A stretch of 64,000 bases of DNA from Auxenochlorella pyrenoidosa (lineage: Eukaryota > Chlorophyta > Trebouxiophyceae > Chlorellales > Chlorellaceae), in assembly GCA_001430745.1 (NCBI GenBank), contig KQ482042.1, positions 1,309,656-1,373,655 of the forward strand. The letters run 5' to 3'. The translations under genes and the position numbers were made by a program. This document shows positions 43,201 through 53,803 of this stretch, in pieces. Below the pieces are notes generated by a model, which was not told the origin of the DNA, searched no databases, and saw only the letters and a program-made list of their open reading frames with translations. Position 1 is the stretch's first letter; every line of letters begins with the position of its first letter.

Positions 43201-46200
43201 TTGCGCCTCACCTCGACGGCGGGCCGCCCCGCGGATGCGGGCTGGCCGCGCTGCGGGCAGCGCACGCCCGAGGGGTTGAAGGCGATGGTCACGCCCTCCT
43301 TGGGGATGTGCAGCTTGAGGCGGTGCCCGCTCAGTACGTACTCGCACACCGCCTGCACCTTGCCGGCGCGCTGCAGGAAGGGCAGGTGCTGCTTGGCCCT
43401 GCAGGGCGGGCAAGGGTGGGGTGCACTCTCGGCGCGGAACAAACAGGAGGTCAGGCAGGGCGGGCGCCAACCACAGACTGCATGGGCAGACTGCGGCCCT
43501 CCGTGTTGTGGGGTCTCCCTCCGATGATGCCAGCACAGGCCTGGCTCACGCGCCGCCAAGCCCACCCACCTGGCAGAGGTGCCGGGCAGCGAGACGTCGT
43601 TGATGTGCGGCTTGGGCGGCTCCTTGCTGCTCCACTGCCCCTTCTTGCCTGCCTTGCCCTGAGTCTCCGCGTTCATCAGGTCCTCGTAGTGCGCTGCAAC
43701 CGAGGACATGGGGCACATGGTGCGGCCAACTGAGTCGAGGGAAATGCTCGCCCTGCGCCTGCTTGTGTCAACACGCTGCGAGCATTGAACGCGAGCCCCC
43801 GAGCCGCCTGCAACTGTCGAGGAGCGCGATCACGGCACCATGCCTGACTGCCCGCAGCTGGGCCACTGCACCAGCGCACCCGACCGCTCCTCGTCGCCGC
43901 GGTGCCGCACCACCTGCGCCAGGCCCCGCACCAGCAGCAGCTCCGCCACGTTGTTCACCTGCAGGCGGGCACGGAGGAGCAGAGGGTTGCGCCAGAGGGC
44001 GGTCGGCGCAGCGCAGCACATGACTGCTGCAAGCACGCTGGCGGGTCTCCAAGGATCATGGATGATGAGGCCCAACTCCAGTCTGCAGTGCAGGTGGCCA
44101 GCCTGCCTGCCCCCGCCCCTGCCCGCACCTTCTGGTCGGCGCCGCTGCCCTCCGCGATGGTCACGGTGCCAAAGGCCATGGTGCGCTCGTCGCCGGGCTT
44201 GCCGGCCGCGCCGCCCTCGCCCAGCAGGGGCGTCACCTTGCGGTTGTACTCCATGCTGACAGACACCTCCTTGCCAATCAGTCGCTGCCTGCGGAGCGCA
44301 CGTGCATGGCAGCCAGGGGTGAGGTGAGGGCCGGCGAAGCTGGTGCGGTGCATGGGCGCATCCTCTTGACTGCGCACGGGACACCCGTGCCTGCCTGCCT
44401 GCTGCCCAACCCCCCACCCACGCACCGAAGGAACTCCTTGGCCTCCACTGCCCAGGGCTCTGGCTGCCGCTCGCGGGTGCCCATGCGCGGGGCGCGGATG
44501 CTGCTGAGGTTCACACGGCGCTCCACGCCTGCGCAACCGGCGGCGGCAGCAACGGTGGGCAGCTGGCCAGCCGACATCTCCTGCGCTCTACATATGCAAG
44601 GTCGCTCGCACGCAACATTCGCCATGTGTCACGCCGCAGCCGCCCAGCCGCCCAGCGTTCTGCCACCCTGCACTGCCTCTTGCCCTGCCTTGCAGCTCAC
44701 CGGACGCCTTGTCCTTGATGATGACGCAGTCGCCGCTCACAATCTCCGCCACGGTGCCAGCAAACTTGTCGCTGCGGAGGGCAGGCGCAACAGGGAAGGG
44801 GTCAGTGAGGCGCGGCACGGCAGACTCGCGCAGGCATGCCAGCTTGAGCTGATCTCGCTGCGACGACTCCGCAGAGAGTCTGGATGCGAAAGGCTCGTCA
44901 GACCTTCATGCATCATCTGAACTTGCCCAGCCCCTCACCTCAGCTTGGCCGAGTTGCCGGTCTGCGGCACATAGTTGTGCCACATGCCCGCCTTGGCCTG
45001 CTTGGCGGCGCGCTCTGCAGGCAGAAGAAAAGCACAGGCGGTCGCAAGGCCGGGCCACCACGTTCAACCCTTGCCCTACTTGTCAAAGCTCTTCCGCTCC
45101 CTTGTAAGAGCCCTCCATCACCCCTCCTCCAAGCAACCACCCCAGCCTTCCTGCACCAGGGGCTCACCCAGCTCCCGAAGCCGGAAGGAGCCGGTGGTCA
45201 TCATGCTCAGGCCCCACTCTGCAGTGCGCCCAAGGCCGGCCTTGACCAGTGCGGCACCCAGGTCTGCCTCGGGGGCGGGCGCGGCCGCGCCGTCGGCGGG
45301 CTTGGCGGGCGCAGGCGGCGGCGGGAACTGCACGCTGCCCACCAGCACGCCAAACTGCGAAAAGGGCATAGGCGCGGCAGGAGAGAGTGCCCGTCGGCTG
45401 GCAGCGCACTGCTAGCCAACAGATGAGGCGGCATGGAGGCTGCAGTGCATTGCTCCATGCCTATTGCCAGCAGCACTTGCCCGCGGGTCCTCCGGACGAA
45501 GCCAGCCGACCTGGACGCCGCTCAGCCCTGCTGCGCACACCCTTTGCCCCAGACCCTCACCTGGCTGATGCCCTCCAGGATGATTTTCACCTCCTTGTTC
45601 AGTGTCCGCAGCTCCGTGAAGTACTTGGCCTCACGGGCAAAGGGCTCAGGCTGCCCGTCTGCCTGGCCCTGCGCAGTGCCAGCCGCTACGAGCGCCGCTG
45701 CTGAGCCGGGCGCGGCAGGCGCAGCGGGCGCAACACCCTCCTCTGCAGCTGCCGCAGGCGCGGGCGCCGCGCTGGGCGGCGGTCTCCGGCCCATGGAGGG
45801 GCACTGCACGCCCGCCACCATGACGGTGGCGCTCTGCAGCTCTGGCAGTAGCGTGACGCGCAGCGTGCTGCCGCTGTTCACCGCCTCCACAATCGCATCC
45901 ACCGCCTTGCCCTTGCCCACGCGGGCCACCAGGCCGGCCGCGTCAAACTCTGCAGGCACGGGGTAGGGCCACAGCGTTCAATGGCTGGCAGTGAGAAGCA
46001 AACAGCAGGTGGGCAGACACACACTGCTGACACTCTGAACCTGCCGTTGGGCCGATGCCCACCAAGACGAGCCAGCTCGGCTTGTCGCCACACTTGCACC
46101 TCACTCCAACCCGTCAACACCTCCAGCTCAACCCTCTGTCTCAGGTCCGCACCATCGGCAGACGGCACGTCGCGCACAGCGGCCGCCAGCGCATCCTTGT

Positions 46201-47151
46201 CCTTGGTCCACACCCCCAGGCCGCGCGACTCTGCGTCCGCCTGCGCCTTGGCCAGGTCCTCGTAGAAGGGGCTCTGCTGCCCGCCGGGGGTGCGCACCTG
46301 AGAGCAGGAGGGGAGGAGTTGCGGCAGAGGGTTGCGGCAGGGGTTGCACTTAACGGTCGGTGCCATGCTGCCTGGAGAGCCATGCTGCAGCCCGGCCAGA
46401 CAGACGATGCAGCAAATGTGCTGGCTGCAACATTCCTGCTGCTCATTGCCCCACAAGGCTGCCCGCCAGGCACCCACCTTGGCGAGGCCGGCTGCCACTA
46501 GGCTGACTGCCACATTCTCCTTTTCGTTCACAAACACGCTGCCAAACTCGCGGTTGCCAGCTGCCTCCAGCTGGTAGTCGATGCGGAACACGCAGGGCTG
46601 CACAGGGGACGTAGGCAGGGGTCAGCAGGCTCTGCTGCTGCATGGGCGCGCAGAGGGCACAGCAGCGTGGCGAGGAGGGCCTCATCATGCTCGCAGCCGA
46701 CGGCAGAGCTGTGCTTATGACGTGCGAGCACCCACCTTGCCCACGCAGAGCTTGCGCAGGAACTCGCGGGCCTGCCAGGCAAAGGGCTCGTCGCGGGTGC
46801 TTCCGTCGCGGCGGCCCTGCAAGGAGCGGTGGGAACGGCAGCGTGCACCGCAATTGATCCGACTTGCGCAGAGGGGTCTGCGCGCCTTCCTCGGCAGCCA
46901 TCGGGCCTTGGGCAGCTCCTAGAAAGGGTGGCAGGGCAGGGGAGAGGCCGCAAGAGGGCTGCAAGGACCCAGCGGCACCATCACCAAAGACCCGAGCGTT
47001 GCGGCCTCACCAGCTTGGGCGCCAGCACGGACGACAGGGTAATCCGCTTCTCGGCGGGAATGGCGCCGGGCTTAGCTCCCGCGGCCACCACAACCGTGTC
47101 GCCATTCTCCACGGCCTTGACGGTGGCCTTCATCCACCCCTGGAGCGTCAT
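40243..47151 (-). CDS. SND1: Tudor staphylococcal nuclease (Tudor-SN, SND1)
   Basis: RNA-binding nuclease scaffold of stress granules and RNA processing. 23 exons, 5' to 3': 47151-47011, 46816-46736, 46597-46478, 46297-46153, 45949-45561, 45354-45168, 45014-44939, 44771-44701, 44528-44426, 44288-44129, 43958-43880, 43693-43570, 43398-43212, 43019-42881, 42705-42590, 42368-42225, 42025-41948, 41777-41682, 41532-41467, 41314-41243, 41051-40914, 40717-40598, 40413-40243; 1000 aa, near the plant length. SN-like domains are marked by AVENGDTVVV, RDEPFAWQAREFLRKLC, RGLGVWTKDKDAL, SGDCVIIKDKASG, INDVSLPGTSARAKQHLPFL and SWVAEQLAGLSL. The Tudor core is KQWYRATVEKAY, then YDVLFIDFGNKEHV. The C-terminus has the plant-type FTYGDPDSDEDDGG followed by a short Gly/Arg-rich (RGG) tail that plant homologues only partly share. 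All 22 introns keep phase. Confidence 0.96.
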
Positions 47152-47567
47152 GGTCGCTGGATGTTATAAGCGACACACAGTCAAGCTCCCCCTGTGCCCT
47201 TCAAGAGCCGGATCGCTCTCGCGAGCGGAGTGCTTTAGAGAAGAGGGGCTTGCGGCGTGGCACGGGCACGATCGAGATGCCCCTGCACACTGCAAGAGCG
47301 GTTGAGATGCCGATCCCATGTCTGAGGCTGGCTGTGTGAAGCGCGTGCTGGCACCCATGTTCCGGTCGCCTGCGTGTGCCTTCTTGTTGTGGTCTGCGCT
47401 GCATTGTGCTTGCATGCATTACGGTTGGATTAAAAGGCTGTGCTTGCCCGATGAAGCGGGTACACTTGTCCAGCAAGCTGCAGGCACCGACAGCAAAACT
47501 GCTGCCCTGCCTGCCCGTGAGCAAACTGCTGCCTGCAGCTCGTGAAGCTGCGCATGATGGTGCACAG
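47152..47567. promoter_or_regulatory. Divergent promoter between Tudor-SN and glycosyltransferase
   Basis: 416 bp between two divergent starts. An AT-rich TATA-like GATTAAAAGG sits about 140 nt upstream of the chosen plus-strand ATG. That placement argues for 47568 rather than the upstream in-frame ATG at 47451. Confidence 0.4.
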
Positions 47568-50061
47568 ATGGGCGTGCTGTCGCAGCGACGGAGCAGCCTG
47601 AAGCGGCGGTGGCAGCAGGCAGTGGCGGCAGCACTGCACACCACCGCCGCCGATGCGGCTGTGGGCTCCTCTGGCTCCAGCACCTGCGCCAAAAGTGTGC
47701 TGTTCATCAGCTCAGTGTGGCCAGAGCGCTCCTCCTCCGCGGCAGGTCAGGATGTATCGTGCAGAGCACGTTCCGTTGCCACCTGCATACCATGCTTGGT
47801 GCAGCCAGCACTGCTGCCGCAAACAGCTCCGTCTCATCACCCGGGCATGCCCAGCCCTTACAAACCGTGCCTGCCGCACTATTCCAAACTCGTGCAGGTG
47901 TACGGACGAGCGACCTGCTGGCCTCGTTTCAACGCCGCGGCTGGGCCGCCTCGTATGCCTGCTCCTCTGCACCCAACGAGCACGCTGCGGCACTGGCTGC
48001 TGCTGGCGTGGCGACACACGGTGTGCCGCCCAACAGGGAGGCGCTGCTCACAGAAGCGCTGACCGCCGCAGCCCCCACCGCTGTTGTCTTTGACCGCTTC
48101 TATGCTGAGGAGGCGTTTTCCTTTCGCGTACGGGAGCTGGCACCGCAAGCGCTCCGCATCCTTGACATGCAGGCAAGGGGCAGACCCTGGCTGGTTTCTG
48201 GGCTCACGTTTCAGTGCTCTGCTGCTCCTGGCACCTGCGCACACCCCCTTGCACAGCATCTTGCGTGCCCGGTCTGCAGCTCCGCCCGCCTGATGCCACT
48301 GTGCTCCGCATGGCGGGCATCCCCTGTACCTGCCCGCAGGACTTCCATGCCCTGCGGGCCTGTCGGCAGCGGCTTGCCGAGGCGGGGGCCCCGCCAGCAG
48401 AGGTGCTGGCTGCACGCCCCGATGCCCACGCGCCAGAGTGCCTGCGCGAGCTTGCCGCCATCCACAGGTTCGTGCAGATGCGGCGGCCCTGCCTGCTTTG
48501 CCGGCATGCCCACCGGACGTTTTGTGTCCTTATCTGCCTGCGTAGCCACCCACACGCGTGCAAGCCAGTCCCTGCCAACCCCTGCAGGAGCGACCTGACC
48601 CTGGTCTGCTCTCCAGTGGAGCTCGACATGCTGACCCGGCACTATGGGGTGCCTGCCAGCAAGCTCGTGCTGGCCCCTTTCTTTGCTCCGCCCTCGCCAT
48701 ATGATCCGGCTGCAGCAGGAGGGGAGGCGGCAGCAGTGGCAGCAGCAGCAGCAGCAGCAGCAGCAGGATCAGGGTCAAGCAGCATGGCAGCAGTGGCAGC
48801 AGGCAGCGCGGCAGTGTGCCCGCCGTTCCGGGAGCGGCGGCACTTTGTCATGATTGGCAACTGGCGGCACCCGCCCAACCTCGACTCAGCACGCTGGGCC
48901 TGCTCCGAGCTATGGCCCGCGCTGCGCGCTGCGCTGCCCGCTGGCGAGCGGGAGCGAGCAGAGCTGCACCTGTACGGAGCGTACGCAGCGGGTGCTGCGC
49001 ACCAGCTGCACCGCCCGGTGAGTTGCTCAGTGACGATGCGCACAGGGGCGGGCGCTCACGAGCCTGCAGCTGTGCGGCTGTGTTGGTGGGCTCGAGAGGG
49101 CTACCTCCTGATGGTTCATTGAATCGCATGTTCCCAGGGAGGCTCCCCTTCCTGGGCACCCTCCCGGGCTTGCCCGCTCACCCTGCATGGCCTCCCAGCT
49201 GCTTGCCTGCTGCCTGCTCCACCCGTGCGCCTGCTCGCTCGACTGCAGAAGGAGGGTGTGCGTATGATGGGCTTTGCCCCCAGCCTGGACATCATGGTGC
49301 AGTACAGGCTGCTGCTGGCGCCCCTGAGATACGGCGCCGGGCTCAAGGGCAAGGTGCGCCCCTGGGCAGCCGAGCCAGCGCATGTGGCAGCGCCTCGAGG
49401 CTCAAAGTCGCGCCCTGCTGCCCGCCTTACAGGAATGGCCATCTGCCTTCTGTTTGTGCAGGTTGTGGATGCCTGGTGGCACGGGCTCCCCGTCCTGACA
49501 ACCCCTGTGGGGGCAGAGGGCATGACAGCAGCGGATGCCGACCCCGCCGACCTCACCGCAGCAGGCGCAGCGGGCGCAGCAGCAGCAGACCCAGCATGCG
49601 ATGGCTACATCTGGCAGTTGGGCAGCAGCAGCGGCAGCAGCGGCAAGGAGGAGGCAGGGGGCGGAGCGCAGGGCGAGTGGGGCGGGCTGTGTGGCGCCGA
49701 CACGCCCTCCAGCCTGGCTTACGCTGCCGCACTGCTCTACAGCGACGAACAGCTGTGGGGCACCTGCCAGCAGCGCGGCTTCCAGCTGCTGAGGCTGCTC
49801 TATGACGCGGAGCGCAACCTGGCACGAGTGCATGCAGCCATCGGAGCGGCCGCTGCAGAGCTCGAGGCGCGAAGGGCGAGCGACTTCACCGGTGGCATAC
49901 TGTGGTCGCAGCAGCTGCGCGCCACAGAGTACTTCTCACGTTGGATAGAGCTCAAAGAGACCCTCAAAGAGAGCCAGCAGCGGCAGCAGGCGGCAGGCAC
50001 ACAGCCCTTGCCTGCAGGGGCAGAGAAAGAAGGGGAGGAGCAGCAGCAGCCAGCACAATAA
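47568..50061 (+). CDS. GT4-type glycosyltransferase
   Basis: Exons: 47568-47745, 47898-48172, 48340-48467, 48588-49017, 49249-49353, 49462-50061; 571 aa. The N-terminal Rossmann-like half starts KSVLFISSVWPE, then SDLLASFQRRGWAA, then VFDRFYAEEAFSFRVRE. The second half carries the group-1 (GT-B) signature: HFVMIGNWRHPPNLDSARW, then RMMGFAPSLD, then LLAPLRYGAGLKGKVVDAWW, then HGLPVLTTPVGAEGM. This block, with Lys and the conserved Glu-Gly, binds the nucleotide-sugar donor in GT4 enzymes. Donor and acceptor are unknown. An Ala-rich loop encoded by a CAG/GCA repeat (48739-48766) is inserted between the halves, and the C-terminus is Gln-rich. Intron 2 has a GC donor. Start uncertain: in-frame ATG also at 47451. 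Confidence 0.82.
48739..48766. repeat. (GCA)n coding repeat, poly-alanine
   Basis: About nine GCA/CAG units read as Ala within the glycosyltransferase; the surrounding residues are also Ala/Gly/Ser-rich. Confidence 0.85.
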
Positions 50062-50098
50062 CCAGTGTGCACATGCCCACTGTGCAGAACACCTAGTG

Positions 50099-50103
50099 TG
50101 TAA
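50099..50103 (+). terminator. TGTAA polyadenylation signal of glycosyltransferase
   Basis: TGTAA 38 nt after the stop at 50061. Confidence 0.6.
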
Positions 50104-50311
50104 GTGCCAAGTTTCAAGTGATCATCAGCTGCCAGGCCACGTTTAAAAGCGGTTATTTCAGCTGCCAGGCATACGAGGAAGGCGGCGAACTCAGCTGCTG
50201 CCAGGCAGCGGCATGCTGAGAATGCTGCGCTGTGTCTGCTGGTCTTTCTGCAGATAGCATCCCTCGTTTCGCCTCCTCTTCAGATAGCACCAAAGCCCTC
50301 GCCCTGACGTC

Positions 50312-53300
50312 ATGTCTGCGAGTCCAGCGCCACCCAAGGATGGCAGCCTGGCTGAGCGCTTGCGGCCTGACTTTGACATCCTGCACAACAAGCCCGGCCT
50401 GATTTACCTGGATACCGCAGCCACGGCGCTGAAGCCAAATGCTGTGCTGCAGGTTGAGCATCCTAGGCAGCAGCACAGCCGAGCACAGCCGTGTGGTTGC
50501 AGACCAAGGCCTGCAGGGGGCGCTGACCCGTGGCAGCCCTCATTCCCTGCAGGCCATGCACAATTACTACCACGAGCGCTGCGCAAACAACCACAAGGGC
50601 GTCGAGCACGAGCTGAGGTGCACTGCAGGCACCAGCCAGCACAACTCGGCTGAGCTGCTCGGACTCTCCTGGCAGCCACTCCCCCATGCCCGCATGCCCC
50701 GCCCGCCTGAAAGGGCTGCCCTCCTGCCTGCCTCCCTGCCATGTATGCTCATGCCCTTGCGCTGCAGTAAGCAGTCAACCGAGCACTACGAGGGGGCGCG
50801 GCGCAAGGTGGCGGGCTTCGTCAACGCCCCCCGGCCAGAGGAGGTGGTGTTCACGCGCAATGCCACAGAGGCAAGCAGGCGGCGGCGCCATGGGCAGCGA
50901 GGGAGAGCAGCAGACAGTGCAGGGGTGTGCAGTGGGGTGTGTTGAATACAATGCTTCATCCAGTGCTTCTGTTGCAGGCCATCAATATTGTCGCACACGG
51001 CTGGGGCCTGCACAACCTCGGCCCCGGCGATGAGGTGTGTGCTGACAGGGTGTGGGCGGGAGGTTGGCTTCAAGCCTTGCATTAGAACAGCACAGAGCCC
51101 GAACAGGGGACCTACCCTTGCAATCTGGCCAGCCGCGCAGAGGTGTGGCGGCCCTGCTGCACCTCCTCCCTACATCCCTCTCGCACATGCAGATCCTCAT
51201 GTCGGTGGCGGAGCACCACAGCTCACTGGCGCCCTGGCAGCAGGTCGTGTCGCGCTCGGCGGGCGCTGAGGCTTGGCAGCCAAGAGCAAGGGGGCAGCAG
51301 AGCACGGGCTGCTGACAGGCTGTCACCGCCGACCTGCTTGCCCTCCCCCCTTGGGCACGCAGGTGGCGGAGAAGACTGGGGCGAAGATTGTGGATGTCAA
51401 CCTGACCAGTGAGACGCAGGAAATCGATCTGGAGGACCTGCGGGCCAAGCTGTGGCCAGGCAAGACCAAGGTGAGATGGCTGGCGCGTGGCAGGGGGCTT
51501 TGCGGTGCACACGGCATGCCTGCCGAACGTCTGAGCCATATACAAGGGCAAAGCAGCAAGGCGAGTACGCTGGGGCTGGGCCAGTTCAGTGTGCACTCCA
51601 TGGAGCACAGCAGGGATTCAACTAGGCTCCTGAACAGCTGCGCCCTCACCGCTTGCCCGCGCCCCGGTGCAGGTGGTGGTCATGGTGCACCTGAGCAACG
51701 TGCTGGGCGGTGTGCTGCCGGCAGATCGCGTGTGCCAGCTGGCGCATGAGGTGGGCTGGGTGCGGGGCGCTGCTCTTCTGCCCTCGATGGCAACGCACCT
51801 GTGGAGACGTTTGGCACGGCCCGCCCAGCTCTGGCGCTGCAAGCAGGCAGCGCTGCGGACTTTTAAGCCATGCAGGGCGTCGTGACAGCCAGCCAGTTTT
51901 GCGCCCCCCTCCATACGCAGGCGGGCGCCGTGGTGCTGCTGGACTCCTGCCAGTACCTGCCGCACCGAGTCACCGATGTCCAGGCCCTGGGCTGCGACTG
52001 GCTGGTGGCCTCGGGCCACAAGATGCTGGGCCCAACCTCGAGCGGCTTCCTGTGGGGCAGGTGGGCAGGCTGGGCGGATGCAGCACTGGGCTGAGGCGCT
52101 GCATGCAGGCAGAGCCAGCCTGCTGCCCAGGACGAGCTCATGCTGGGTGCCAGGCGGGATGCAAAGGCGCGCGCTCCATCCGGCTGCGGGCTGACGGAAG
52201 CCTGCTGTGCTGCTCTGTGGCGTGCAGGTTTGAGCTGCTGTGCGCCATGGAGCCCCTCATGGTGGGCGGCTCAACCACCGGCGAAATCCACTTTGGGGCG
52301 CACAGCGACGTGCCGCCGCCCCTCAGGTGACCAACCAGGGGTGCCGGCCCATGCAGCGAAGCACCCCGGCTGCACAAGCCCTCTAGCCCTCCGGGACTCT
52401 TCCCTGTCTGCGAGCCCTCGGGGCAACCCAGCAGGCGTCACCCCGCCAGCGTGGCAGTGTGTTCCTGCAGCTCCCCCGCAACTGTCTGTGCCTGCGCAGG
52501 TTTGAGGCAGGGACGCCCGCCATCGCAGAGGCCATTGGGCTGGGTGCTGCGGTTAACTACCTGTCAGCCCTGGGCATGGACCAGGTGCGCATGTGCAGCA
52601 CGCGAGCAATGCCAGGAGGGGAGCTAATAGGCAGACATGGTACGAGGTGCACTATCGGAGGGGGCTGCGGTAGGCAGCTAGCTAGGTGCCGGCGATGTCC
52701 GAGCGTGCACGTGCAGCAACTTGCCGCCGCCCCCCTGGTACAGCTGGCAGGTGCACAAGTATGAGGAGGAGCTGGCGAGGGAGCTGTACGATCGGCTGGC
52801 TGGTCTGCCGGGCATGCACATCCTGGGCCCGCCACCAGACGTGCCCATGGTGCGAGGGTGGGCTGGGGCTGGGGGCGTCTGCGAAGCCAGGCGGCAGCAA
52901 GACTACCAGCCTGGTCGGCCAGCTGTTGCCTTGACTGGGGCATGAGCAGAAGCAGCAGGGAAAGGCGGCCTGTTGATCATTTTCCAAAGCAGCCAGGCAG
53001 CCAGGCAGGGCACAAGCTGACAAGCACACACGGCGTGTGCCTCTTCCATTCGTAGGGCCGCGCCAGCTTGGCCAGCTTCCACATCGATGGCTGCGACATG
53101 ATGCAGCTGGCGGCTGAGCTCGACAAGCAGCACATTGCTGTCAGGTGGGTCCTGGCTGCAATGCTGCCATGGGACAGGCGTAGCAGACCTGGGCTCCAGT
53201 GCCTCTGCCGCCCGAGTCAATGCATCCACCAGTCTCGGAGCTCCACCCTTCTGTCTGTGAGCGTTTATCAGGTCTTTGCCTTCCTCAGGATGTGCCCCAT

Positions 53301-53518
53301 TGTGTGCTCGCGGCGCTCAGACCTGGCATGCGCCCTGCCCTCCCCCCCCGGGCTGCAGCGCCGGCTTTCACCGCGCCAAGCCGCTGCACCGGGACTACCT
53401 GCACATTGGCCCCACCATGCGCGCATCCGCCTACATCTACAACACAACAGACGAGATCCAGCAGTTTGTGGCAGCCCTGCGGGACTGTGCGGAGGCGCAG
53501 CGGCAGCAGCAGGGCTGA
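50312..53518 (+). CDS. SufS-like class-V aminotransferase lacking the catalytic cysteine
   Basis: Exons: 50312-50452, 50553-50617, 50768-50870, 50978-51034, 51193-51243, 51363-51470, 51673-51750, 51921-52060, 52228-52326, 52500-52584, 52751-52849, 53056-53144, 53359-53518; 424 aa, the normal SufS length. SufS landmarks in order: [49 protein letters not shown] (His131), the PLP-lysine motif [14 protein letters not shown] (Lys235), [18 protein letters not shown] and [10 protein letters not shown]. Group-II cysteine desulfurases have R-x-GHHCA-QPL at the active site. This protein reads [11 protein letters not shown], with Arg377 (codon CGC, 53372-53374) in place of the catalytic Cys. PLP binding should persist but persulfide transfer should not. 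The N-terminus is short and not transit-like, so cytosolic location is possible. It could instead be a C-S lyase or another PLP enzyme. Intron 3 has a GC donor. Confidence 0.88.
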
Positions 53519-53803
53519 CAGAAAAGGGTGGGCTCGGCGTGGCTCTGGCCGCTTTACAGCGGGGGGGTGCACGCCCGAGGCAGCAAGAGGTGGCCCAGGC
53601 GTCTTGCTGATGAGGGGAACTCATGGGCATGCGTTGCTGTGGAGTTGATTGCGGCTCATCACATATGGTTTTTGGGACGCTCGGTGCACAAACAAGCCCT
53701 ATCGTTGGATCGGTAGACAAGAGGCAAGGGGATGGCATTTGTGAAAAGCAGCGATGACATGCTCAGCAGTGGGCCGGCCACAAGATCCCAGCCGCTGTTC
53801 GGA
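53519..53803. other. Convergent 3' region
   Basis: 285 bp between the SufS-like stop and the stop of the minus-strand secreted-protein gene. TTACA at 53554-53558 may be the minus-strand TGTAA signal. No gene seen. Confidence 0.45.
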
